A stretch of DNA of 64,000 nucleotides, taken from NCBI GenBank assembly GCA_000827495.1, contig KN817529.1, forward strand, positions 558,001 through 622,000. The letters run 5' to 3'. Made by a program: the position numbers and the translations under genes. Shown piece after piece: positions 32,278-42,866 of the stretch. This DNA is from Hypholoma sublateritium FD-334 SS-4 (Eukaryota > Basidiomycota > Agaricomycetes > Agaricales > Strophariaceae). Numbering within the stretch: position 1 is the stretch's first letter; every line of letters begins with the position of its first letter. The notes below the pieces were generated by a model that did not search any database, had not been told where the DNA came from, and saw only the letters and a list, made by a program, of their open reading frames with translations.

Positions 32278-34040
32278 ATGGCCCACAACGCCGCCCCCCT
32301 CGCCGGCCCCAGCAGCGCCCTCAACTGGGCCGTCGACGCCAACTCCCCGTGAGTCCCCGCCCCCCGCGCCACCCATAATTAACCCCCGCCCGTGCGCCAG
32401 CGTCGGCTACAACAGCCGCAAGGCCCTCCCCATCAAGCGCAACGACGCCGAGCCGCTCACGCGCGAGGACGTGCAGTTCGACCTGCTCGACTGCATCTTC
32501 CGCGACGCCCACGCCGTGTTCACCGGCGCGGGCGGCGCGCGCACGACGTTCGCCGAGCTCTACGGCGCCGCGCTCTACGCCTCGAGCAAGTGCTCCAAGG
32601 TCCTCAAGGAGAAGATGCTCGAGACCCCCGCGTTCGCCACCGAGTTCGCGAAGATCGCGCTGCTCACCAACGTCGGCCGCATCAACACGACCATGGCCTG
32701 TGCGTGCACACACCGGCGCCTCGTATATAACTGACCCGCGCAGTCTTCCCCGAGATGAAGACCGCGCTCCGCACGTACCACCCCGTGCCGTCGCTGCAGA
32801 AGACNGACGGGAACGCGCAGGACGCGCCGCGCATCAAGAACTGCCTCAAGGCCGTCGTGCTCCCCGCCGAGGCGAAGAGCGCGCCGCCGTCCGCGCCGGA
32901 CGAGGTCCTCGCGAAGCTCGTACGCCGCCCCCCGCGTCCCCCGTATGCGCCGCGCTGACCCCGCGCAGCGCGCCGGCGCGCGCCCCCCGACGAGCGTCGT
33001 CAACCTCATCTTCGTCCTCGCGAACCACGCCGCGGTGCGTCCCCCCCCTCCCCCCCGCGCGCCGCTAACCCCCCCCAGCGCAGCCGCTCGCAAGCGTGCA
33101 CTTCGACGGGTGCCTCAACTTCCTCGACCTCTTCCTCCCGCGCACGCGGCTCGCCTCCGCGGACCGCGCGCGCGCGTTCCTCTGGCTGCTGTACCACTAC
33201 CTCGAGGACGCGCACGGCCCGAGCCCGTTCGACGACGCGCACTCGCGCGCACACGCGGGCAAGGCGCCCGCCATCCGCCGCCTCACCGCCGCCGAGCGCG
33301 CGGCGGAGAACGTCGACACGCCCGCGGAGGTGCAGTGGGGCCGCGCGATGTCCGCCCAGCGCAACGCCTTCCTCCAGAAGCTCGTCGCCGCGCAGGCGCA
33401 CGCGGACGCGCGCCCCGGCGGTGGCGGCGGCGGCGGCACGGGCAGGGCAGCCGCGCCGCACTTCGTGACCGGTGCGTGGGCGCGTCTACTCGTTCGTTCC
33501 GTGCGGTACTGAGCAGCGCGTGCAGAAGGCGGCAACAACCTGTCGCGGTCGCAGCGGCAGTACCACGACGCGCCGCGCGACGAGGGCGCGTTTGTATTCT
33601 ACGTCCCGAGCGCGGCGCAGCCGGGCGATGGCGCCCCACAGGCGTCGGACGCCAGACGTAAATACCCCCCCCCCTCCCGATCAGCGTCATCGGGACCTGA
33701 CCATATTAAATCTCATACCAGACGACCACCCGGGCCACCGATCGACCGCCTCGGAGGGCTATGGGCGCAGCATGTTCCAACGTGGGTGGCCCCTTGCCGC
33801 GCGCCCGCAGGCTATTTTCTGACTTGCGCGTCTAAACAGAGGCATGGCACATGGCCGCGATCGATCCGCTGCTCGATTCGGACGAGGAGACCGGCGACCA
33901 GGACGAGCTCGAGCACTCCCGGGTGGACTATGGTGTGTCGATGGTCCGGCTTGCCTGTGTGCGTGCGGCTAACTATTGCTTCAGCGCGCCGGCTCGGTGT
34001 GATCTCGCGGATCCTCCGCCGGTCAACGCCTCCGCCCTGA
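32278..34040 (+). CDS. IES1: IES1-like (INO80 complex subunit 1) protein, copy B
   Basis: This is the better-conserved of two IES1-type genes. The ATG at 32278 gives MAHNAAPLAGPSS, then the core in short exons: LPIKRNDAEPLTREDVQFDL, IALLTNVGRINTTMA, FFPEMKTALRTYHPVPSLQ, GNAQDAPRIKNCLK, TSVVNLIFVLANHAA, VHFDGCLNFLDLFLPRTR and ARAFLWLLYHYLED. The C-terminal acidic motif DPLLDSDEETGDQDELEHSR is followed, over a last intron, by VDYARRLGVISRILRR. IES1 is a fungal subunit of the INO80 chromatin remodeller. One undetermined base (N, 32805) falls in the codon after LQK, where both paralogues have Thr, so the protein is unaffected. Copy A lies 7 kb to the left in opposite orientation. Confidence 0.87.
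32805..32805. other. Single undetermined base (N)
   Basis: The only N in the window, at the third position of an AC-N (Thr) codon in IES1 copy B. It may be a heterozygous site or an assembly call from two similar copies. Confidence 0.95.
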
Positions 34041-34370
34041 AACTAACGGACTGTACTTCATCTATACATCTATCTGTTCCTGCTTTGCTTTGCTCTGTAA
34101 GCCTGTATTGCTCGCTGTGTATACGCGCCGGTCGCACGTAATATATTTCAACGTGACTACCGCGACGAGGACGCTTCAAGAAAGTACAACTGGGCGCCGG
34201 GCCCAACCCCAAGAATAATAATAAAAGACTGTGTGTGTGTGTGTGTTCGGCTTCCCGAATAATAAACGGTGTGAATGTGCAAAATGAAATGAACGAAAAC
34301 CAAAATATCTGAAACCAAATCCGTACGGGATACATACGAGCTTCGCCATGCGGCGTGTGTGCGGCGGCGG
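34041..34370. other. Convergent 3' intergenic region with GT microsatellite
   Basis: 330 nt between convergent stops, AT-richer than its neighbours, carrying a TG dinucleotide run. No gene seen. Confidence 0.6.
34230..34246. repeat. (TG)n microsatellite
   Basis: Eight and a half uninterrupted TG units in the 3' region between two convergent genes. Confidence 0.9.
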
Positions 34371-35529
34371 CTAGAAGCCACCGGGAAGCGCGAGGACGGG
34401 GTGCTCGAACCCGCCGCGCGCGCGCAGCGGCATGATGTCCGCCGGCGCGCTGCGGCGGCGCCACTTGTAGTCCACCTCCGCCTTCGCACCGGCGTCCGCA
34501 CCCGCGCGCGCGAACACGGACTCGGCGGACCGCGTGCGGCGGCGCAGCGCCGACAGCATCGCATCCGCGCGCTGCCCGCGCGTCGCCGCCTGGCAGTTGA
34601 ACGCGCACAGGTTCTGCTCCGTGAGCTGCACGACCGGCGCGCTGCGCGTGTGCGGCACGACGAGCGTCGTCACGCGGATCTCCGGCTGTGCGGGCACGCG
34701 CGGGGACACGGGGTGCTGCTGGTTGGCGGCGGGCTGTGGTGGCGGTGGCGGCGGCGGTGCACGCAAGGGCATGCGCAGCCTGCCGACGCCGACGGACGGA
34801 CGGACGGTGGGCGCAGAGACGGGCGCGAGCCCGGGGTACGCATTGGCGTCGGCCTTCTGCGGCGTGAAGCGCGCGGAGATCTGGTCGAGCGAGGGCACGC
34901 CGCGCGGGGCGGCGACTACAGCAGGCGGCTGCGCCTTGCGGCGGAAGTCGACCTGCTCGACCCAGCCGTCGGGGATGCCCTCCTCCGCGCTGCCGAGCGC
35001 CTCGAAGAGCGCAAGCGGGGACACGAGGCCGGGCGACGGCAGGCGGTAGTGGAAGATCGCGGGCGACTCAGGGGGCGTCTTCGGCGTCGTCGCGGCCGAG
35101 GGCGACGGCGGCGCCTGGAGCTTGGAGAGGAAGAGCGCACGCCGCTCGACTGGATCATGATGGGGATCATCAGCACACGCCGCCACGGATGGCGCCACAC
35201 GACGCACCCTGCTTGTTCTTGTGCGTCTTCAGGGCGATCTCCTTGCGCAGGTCGAGGTCGCGCTTGCCGGCGCCTCTGGCGGCGCTGAGCAGGCTCTCGA
35301 AGCGGTCGCGGGCGAGGCCCCTCCCGGCGACGGCGGGGTCTACGAGGGGCGAGCGCGGACGCTTGAAGATGGTGCTCGTTGGCGGGGGCGTGAGGTGCAT
35401 GGGGCGGAAGGCATCGTCCAGGGCGGGGGCGGTGAGGGATCTGAACGGGGAGCGGGGCTCGGGGCTGCGGTCCTCGGGCGGCGCAGGCGAGATGGATATC
35501 TGGGGGATCGAGCAGACTGCGAATTCCAT
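34371..35529 (-). CDS. Unrecognised protein, 366 residues, Pro/Arg-rich
   Basis: Two exons (35529-35208, 35149-34371) join in frame at KQ|VERRALFLSKL. The N-terminus MEFAVCSIPQISISPAPPED has no signal peptide. A short ordered-looking part follows: RFESLLSAARGAGKRDLDLR, KEIALKTHKNKQ, ERRALFLSKLQAPP. The middle is Pro-rich. A second conserved-looking part reads QLTEQNLCAFNCQAATRGQR, then KWRRRSAPADIMPLRARGGF. No catalytic or transmembrane motif is visible. Basic patches and phospho-prone SP/TP sites suggest a nuclear or regulatory role, but that is a guess. The gene is convergent with IES1 copy B, and the frame stays open through both exons on a GC-rich background. Confidence 0.6.
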
Positions 35530-35841
35530 AGAAGAAAAGAGGAGCGGGTGAATGGAAAGGACGGCGGCCAGCACCAGAAGAGCAGAATGCAGGCGGTGCA
35601 GGAGAAGGAGAAGAAAAGAGAATAAAGACGCTGCGACCGCGCTCACACGTCCGTCACAGCGATCGCTATATACCCGCGCAGCGTTACCACACTTGGCACG
35701 TTGCGCCTCCGCACTCTGCCTCGCGACCGCATCACACTCGGCGCGACGGCAACTAAATCACGATGCAGCCGCCTTATTTTATTGCATCATCGCTACAGTA
35801 GCAACTCTGGCTGCATTCTGGAATACGTCTAGATACTTCAT
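35530..35841. other. Intergenic region
   Basis: 312 nt between the start of the unknown gene and the LYS1 stop, both minus strand. A TATATA near 35668 lies 140 bp from the unknown gene start and could be its TATA box. Nothing else. Confidence 0.5.
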
Positions 35842-37117
<1,276 letters not shown>

Positions 37118-37612
37118 TTTGTAGGGGGAGTAGGCTGTTGGGTGGACGAGGTCGGTGCTGGTGGTTTTGTTGAGCAGCTTCCCCAAAATTTAAGGCGGTT
37201 ATGACTCACGGAGAAATGTCGATAAGATGACAATCTGCCGGGCGTCTCTGCACGCCGGCACCAAACAAAGGCACTGCCACTCCGCGCACTTTTTCCTTCA
37301 CCCAAGGGCCAAGTCTGGGCCATCTCGTCAGCGAAACCGATCAGTGCGCCAGGTATTTTCTGCTGGCCACTTGTCAAATATACCTAACCCGCAGCCTTGG
37401 GTATGAGCGCCTAGCGGGTTATTTTTGCCCAATCCACAACATTTTATGTAACTTTTGGACTGACAAGTTAACCGCAGAGACAGGGAACATCTGAACGACT
37501 CGGACACTTTACACGCAACCCTTCTTTATTCATCAAGAGAAAACATTCAACAATCCACTTTTTACAACATGGAAACACCAACAGTCCAGTCCATCATTTA
37601 TTCCTACACGCT
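37118..37612. other. LYS1 promoter region
   Basis: 495 nt between the LYS1 start and the SDR gene stop. It holds a perfect Gcn4-type element; no further gene. Confidence 0.6.
37202..37208. promoter_or_regulatory. Gcn4/CPC1-type element TGACTCA upstream of LYS1
   Basis: A perfect match to the palindromic bZIP site TGACTCA bound by Gcn4/Cpc1 in fungi, 85 bp before the LYS1 start codon. Gcn4 control of lysine genes is well established in ascomycetes. Its use in this species is inferred. Confidence 0.6.
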
Positions 37613-38774
37613 CTAGGGGTTGCGGGCCAGCTGCTTGCTGATCTCGTCCTTCCCTTTCTCAAATTTCTCAAACAGTTGAGCACCAAAGCCGACGGGGATA
37701 TAGTCGTTGCCCGCCTGGAGGCCCTCCATCACGCTCTTGGTGAACTCATCGAGCGGCATCCAGATCTTGGACAGCACCGCCGTCGTGCCCTGCGCTGCAC
37801 CCCCAAAACAACGCGTCAGCCTCGCTCATTCAGCACGTCAAAAAATGGGTGCAAACGCACCGTCGTGCAGTTCCGACTCCACGAGTCTGCAAGTTGAATA
37901 ATCACAACATCAGCGCACATGCAGCGGAGCGGAGAAGGACACGCACGGCGGGATGATGTCCATGACGCGCACGCCCGTCCCGGCCAGCTGCACGCGCAGG
38001 CTGCTCGCGAAGCTGCGCAGCGCGGCCTTGCTCGCGCAGTAGGTCGGAACCAGCGGCGCGGGCACGATGCCCACCGCCGAGGTCACCACGACGATCGCGC
38101 ACGCGCGGCCCGTTGCCTGCAGCGAATGCGCAGTCGGTCAGTCGGCCGCCGCGCGACGGCGTGGGTGGATTATCATGTGCTAAAGACGTACCGCGAGCTT
38201 GAGCAAATGGGGGAGGAGGTACGTTATGAGGGCGACGACGGAGGTGTAGTTCACCGCGAGCTCGTCGAGCACCCCTGCGCGGCGGTAACCCGTCAGACCG
38301 CCTACGCGGCGGGATCAGTAAAATCAGTAAATAGCGCGCACTGGGCAATATGTCGTCCGCGGTGTCGCGCTGGAAGTTCGTCGGATACTGCACGCCCGCG
38401 TTCAGAATAAGCGTGTCGAGCTGTCGCGACGCGACCGCACGCAAGTCAGCGACATATCACGGGCGACGCTACCGGCGCATGTAAGTACGTACGTCAGGGA
38501 AGCGCGCGATAAGCGCGTCCGCCGCCTCCTTCAGCGGCCCGAGGTCGCCGCCGAGCGCTAGTGCGAGCGGCTCGACGCCCTTCACCTGTGCGAGCTCCGC
38601 GAGGCGAGCCGCGCGGCGCCCCGCAGCGACGACGGTCGGCGCGCTTGGGAGCGCAGCGATAGCGAGCGCGAGCGCGCGCCCGATGCCCGAGGTCGCGCCG
38701 GTGACGAGGACGCAGCGCGCGGCGTCGATGCCAGTGGAAGCTTGAGGCGGGGTGTCAGACTCCTGAGGCGGCAT
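37613..38774 (-). CDS. Short-chain dehydrogenase/reductase, cytosolic
   Basis: An NAD(P)-dependent oxidoreductase of the classical SDR family. The start at 38774 gives a short Pro-rich leader, then the cofactor motif VLVTGATSGIGRALALAI and VVAAGRRAARL. LDTLILNAGVQYPTNF contains the NAG motif. ELAVNYTSVVALITYLLPHL follows, then the active-site block VVVTSAVGIVPAPLVPTYCA-SK with Ser, Tyr and Lys in place, and GVRVMDIIPPLVESELHD. The C-terminal exon reads MPLDEFTKSVMEGLQAGNDY ending ISKQLARNP. About six introns. The sequence resembles bacterial DltE-like and fungal uncharacterised oxidoreductases; substrate unknown. It sits tail-to-head behind LYS1 but nothing ties it to lysine synthesis. Confidence 0.88.
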
Positions 38775-39383
38775 GGCGATGGCGGGGTGGCTCTGGGTGG
38801 TTCTGGGTTCTTGGATACTGCACTCACGTCAGAGGGGTTGATAAGTGCTACTGGGAGAGATCAGAACCAGTGTGGGACTGCCGTAGGGTACGGAGTTACA
38901 ATCGTTACACACACCATTGTTGCAGATTGTTATCCCGCCGCCCACCTTTCAGAGCACAGAGGGCTCACGGGTTGGTAGAGGGTTTCCGCCTGGAAATTCT
39001 ATCGATAAGTTTCAGCTGGTTATCTGCGTAGCTGCTTTTCTGATCGGACCAATTGAGATTGTTTCGTTGTCCTTGTAAGTAATATGTTCTCAAGGCGTTT
39101 ATCGCGGGTGATGTCCAAATGATGTCCCACTTTAAACTCACGTCATGCCCTCATCGAAGGGCTTCTCAGTCGCTCGATCTTTGCGCACGCAGTACGTACC
39201 AGTGCGTATTTATAGAGCGCATCATAACGCGCATCTCAATCTGATCTTATCTTCAGCATACCGGCCCGACATCCCGCCCGAGCATGCGCGGCGGGGCTGC
39301 AGGCTCTGCTCCTCGCAAAGCGCCATCCCGAGCCCGATCCCCCATCGCACAGCCGTAAGCCACCTCGTTCACATACCACCAGC
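38775..39383. other. Divergent promoter region
   Basis: 609 nt between the SDR start (-) and TPR protein start (+), lower in GC than the flanking genes. No clear element beyond AT-rich patches. Confidence 0.5.
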
Positions 39384-40606
39384 ATGCCACCCCCCAGTGC
39401 ACCGACATCACCCGCGACGTCTCCCACCCAGGGCTCGACGCCCGCACACCCACAAGAGAAAGCGACAGACGACGGAGCAACATCACCCCCACCACCCGCA
39501 GACACCGACCCGGTACGTCCGCTCCCTCCCTGCGAGCTCCAATCCCAGACCTAACACACCCACGATCGCTGACCCCGTCCCGCACAGGACACCGACGCCA
39601 CCACCCGCGCCCTAGCGCACAAGGACAAGGGCACAGCGCACTTCCGCGGCGCGCGCTGGGGCGAGGCGCTGAGCGCGTACCGCGCGGCGCTCGCGTGCCT
39701 CCCGGCGCGCCCTGCGACGCTGACCCCGGCGCCCGCGCCGCCGACGCGGGACGATGAGCTGGATGGGGAGGCGGTGGGTGGGGCGGGGGGGAAGGGCAAT
39801 GATAAGGGCAAGGGTAAGGGTAAGGAGCGGGAGGAGAAGGAGGAGGTGCTTGATGTCTCCTCGCCTGCGGTGAGCGCCGCGGACAAGGAGACGGCGCGCC
39901 TGCGTGCGGTGCTGCACGCGAACATCGGCGCGTGTTTGCTCAAGCTGGTAAGCGCTTATCCCACCCACACTTGGCTATGGCTGATTGCTTATTGGGTGCT
40001 AGGGCGATCACAAAGAGGCCGCGCAGGCGTGTACTGAAGGTGAGTTCTCCGTATTACGCGCAAAGGGATGCGTATTCTACTGTGCTGATTACTGACTGAT
40101 ATGGATAGCGCTCCTCGACGACCCGGCGTACGTGAAGGCGCGCGAGCGCCGTGCAGCGTGCAACGATATCATCGGCTCGTGGACAAGCCTCACGTCCGTG
40201 CAGGAAGGTGCGTCTCCTCCCACCCCAATTCCTCAGCTAGTGGGCTAACCAACGTATTGCCCAACTATTTGCACCATAGACTACACCGCCCTCCTCGCAC
40301 TGCACCCCGCCCCCGCGGCACAGGCGGACCTGCGGCGCAAGCTCGCGGCGCTCGCCCCGCGCCTCGCGGCCGCGCAGAAGCGCGAGACGGACGAGATGCT
40401 CGGCAAGCTCAAGGGGCTCGGGAATAGCATCCTCGGTGCGCATTGTCTCTCTCCTTCTCCCTCCTTCTCCTCCATCCCTCTACTTTTTCGCATCGCGACT
40501 GCGACTGACCGCCTCTCTGCGCACAGGCAACTTCGGGCTGTCGACGGACAACTTCAAGTTCGAGCCGAACGGGGCGGGCGGGTATTCGCTTAATTTCCAG
40601 CAGTAG
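39384..40606 (+). CDS. TTC1: TPR protein of the TTC1 type
   Basis: A probable Hsp90/Hsp70 co-chaperone-like adaptor, by homology to human TTC1. After a Pro/Thr-rich N-terminus (residues 1-60), a TPR block begins: AHKDKGTAHFRGARWGEALS, AYRAALACLP. A charged Gly/Lys insertion interrupts it, and it resumes with RLRAVLHANIGACLLKLGDH, KEAAQACTEALLDDPAYVKA and RERRAACNDIIGSW. The C-terminus is diagnostic: EMLGKLKGLGNSILGNFGLS, then TDNFKFEPNGAGGYSLNF, close to the end of TTC1 proteins. Five introns; the first runs 39513-39587. Client or partner is unknown. Confidence 0.87.
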
Positions 40607-40644
40607 TGCGTGGGCTCGAGTAGTGTACTATCTGTGTGGGTTGG

Positions 40645-41472
40645 TTATGTGAGGAAGGAGACGCCGCTTCCACTCGGGTAGAGCGTGAACTTGTGCGGCG
40701 GCCAGATCTGCATTTGCCCCGTCAGCTGCTGAGAGTAAGAGCCCGTGAACGCAGCACACACCCTCGCGACAATCCGCCCGCGCACCAGCGCCATCGGCAC
40801 AGGCCCGTACTCCCGGGAATCGCGAGACCACGCCGCGTTGTCGCCCGCGATCCACACATGCCCAGCGGGCACAGTAACGTGCTCGGCGGACGGCGCGAGG
40901 CGCCCCGTGGGGTCGACGCACACGACGTCGCCGGGCAGCCCAATAAGGCGCTTGCAGACCATCTGCCCGCGGCACAGCGGCGACTCGACGACGAGGAGGT
41001 CGCCGCGCACGAGCGGCGCGCGGAGGTGCCGCAGCGAGAGGCGGTCCTCGAGGACGAGTTCGCCGGAGGTGGCGAAGGTGGGGAGCATGGAGGGGCCGTG
41101 CGTCTGCGGTGGGTTAGTGCGTGGGTGGGGAGGGTGACGGGGGGCGGACCATGGATATGCGCCCGATGTGCGCGTAGAGAAGGTGCACGAGGAAGAAGAG
41201 GTTGAGGCCCTGCGCGGTGTGAGCTTGGGATGGGGGGGTGAGATGGGACTTACGTGTGCGGCGAGCAGCGCGGTCTGGCGCGCGCGGAGGGCCCACCAGG
41301 CGCGCGTCGTGGCGCCGGCGGCCCACGCACGGGCGCGGGTGACGGGGTTCAGGCGCGCGGCGATGCGCGCGAGAGAGCCCGCAGGCGGAGTGGTATGTGC
41401 ATACGCGCGGGTCCAAGCGAGGCGCAGCGAGGGCCGCAGTGGCGTTCGAGGCAGGAGCCAGCGGGAGGCCAT
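40645..41472 (-). CDS. IMP1: Mitochondrial inner membrane protease subunit 1
   Basis: A signal-peptidase-like (S26) serine protease that removes sorting peptides from intermembrane-space proteins. The start at 41472 gives a basic presequence, MASRWLLPRTPLRPSLRLAW. A hydrophobic segment with FFLVHLLYAHIGRIS precedes the catalytic Ser in THGPSMLPTFATSGELVL. The catalytic Lys lies in QMVCKRLIGLPGDVV, followed by GHVWIAGDNAAWSRDSREYG and PVPMALVRGRIVARV. The Ser-Lys dyad is intact. The gene is convergent with TTC1 (38 bp between stops) and divergent from ELP4 (112 bp between starts). Two introns. IMP1 is favoured over IMP2 because of the SRDSREYGPVP block. Confidence 0.88.
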   Translation of the reverse strand: MASRWLLPRTPLRPSLRLAWTRAYAHTTPPAGSLARIAARLNPVTRARAWAAGATTRAWWALRARQTALLAAHVSPISPPHPKLTPRRASTSSSSCTFSTRTSGAYPWSAPRHPPHPRTNPPQTHGPSMLPTFATSGELVLEDRLSLRHLRAPLVRGDLLVVESPLCRGQMVCKRLIGLPGDVVCVDPTGRLAPSAEHVTVPAGHVWIAGDNAAWSRDSREYGPVPMALVRGRIVARVCAAFTGSYSQQLTGQMQIWPPHKFTLYPSGSGVSFLT

Positions 41473-41584
41473 GGCGCAGAAATGCTCGCAGTCCAAGTTT
41501 GGACGACGTGGCTTTATAATTATTGACCGATCGCTTACGTACACGCTACGCATCTTATCTGCAACACACCGAAAAACGAAGAGC

Positions 41585-42788
41585 ATGTCGTCGTTCAAAC
41601 GCAAGGCCGGGGGGGCTATGGTGGGGGCGGGGACGCGGGTGTCGGGGGCGTCGACGCTGAGCGCGGTGACGTCGACGGGGATCTCGTCGCTGGACGACAT
41701 CCTCGGGGGCGGGCTGCCGCTGTCGTGCTCGCTGGTGGTCGCGGCGCCGGACGTGCACTCGTCGTACGGGGAGCTGATGCAAAAATACTTTGCGGCGCAG
41801 GGCCTCGCGGGCGGGCAGCGGGTGTGCGTGGTCGCGGCGGAGGGCGCGCGGTGGGCGGAGGACCTGATGTGGATGCCGAACGGGGTGGCGGTGGGGGGCG
41901 ACGCGGACGACGAGGGCGCGGGGCGCGGGGAAAAGGTGAGGATCGCGTGGCGGTACGAGAAGATGAAGCAGTTCCAGACGACGACGGTGGCCGCGTGAGT
42001 CGGGTGATTGGGCGTCGGCGCGTGCTGACCGTGTGCAGGGCCGGCGAGACGTACTGCGCGCCGTTTGAATTGTCGTGCCGCGTGCCTCAGGAGGTGCTCG
42101 CGGAAGCGATCGCTGGCAACCGGCTGACGTTCGTGGATGTTGGGCAGGGACTCGCGGGGGTTCTGGGTGCGCTCCGGCGGGCGCTGGGGGCGGAGGGAGC
42201 GGTGCCGCTGCGGATCTGCATTCCGGGGCTGGGATCGCCTGCGTGGGGCGATCTCTCATCTCAGGTGGGCGGGGTTTCCACGAAATTAAAGCGTGGCTGA
42301 CGGACACAGGGGGTGCTGCACTTTCTGCACGCGCTGCGGGCGCTTCTGCGGGCGCACCCACAGGGGTGCGCCTCGACGAGCCTGGACGCGCGGCTGTGCG
42401 GCGGCGCGGGGTGGCTGGAGCGCGTGGGATGGGCGGCGGACGGGGCGCTGAGTGTGGCGGCGTTTGCGGGTGCGTGCGGCGGGCTTTGGATGGCGGTGCG
42501 AGCTGACGGCGGGCAGGGGATCCGGGGCTGGCGGGGCTGTTCCCGGGGCACCACGGGCTGGTGCGCGCGCTGCGGCTGCCGGCGCCGCACACGCTGCTGG
42601 CGCCGAGCGACCGGTTCTCGCAGCTGCGCGGGCTGACGGCGGGGGAGAACAACCTCGCGTTCCGCTGCACGCGCAAGCGCCTGCTCTTCGAGACGCTGCA
42701 CCTCGACGTCGAGGGCGGCCCGGGCGAGCGGCGGACGCCGGCGCCGGCGCCTAAGAAGGAGAAGAAGCGGGTCCGATATGACTTTTAG
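41585..42788 (+). CDS. ELP4: Elongator complex subunit 4
   Basis: An inactive RecA-like ATPase that with Elp5 and Elp6 forms the hexameric ring of Elongator, needed for tRNA wobble-uridine modification. The ATG at 41585 gives MSSFKRKAGGAMVGAGTRVS; then come TSTGISSLDDILGGGLPLSC, VVAAPDVHSSYGELMQKYF and VAWRYEKMKQF-type core sequence (here RIAWRYEKMKQFQTTT). The second exon has AGETYCAPFELSCRV and IPGLGSPAWGDLSSQ. The last exon has GLVRALRLPAPHTLLAPSDR and ENNLAFRCTRKRLLFETLHL ending KKRVRYDF. No Walker A lysine is present, as expected for Elp4. Two or three introns. Divergent from IMP1. Confidence 0.88.
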
Positions 42789-42866
42789 ATAGTAACGATC
42801 ATTTGGCCGTGTTTGGCCCGCAAGTTTAGCGTTGTGGCCTTGAATGCTCGCCGTGTCTGCAATCCC

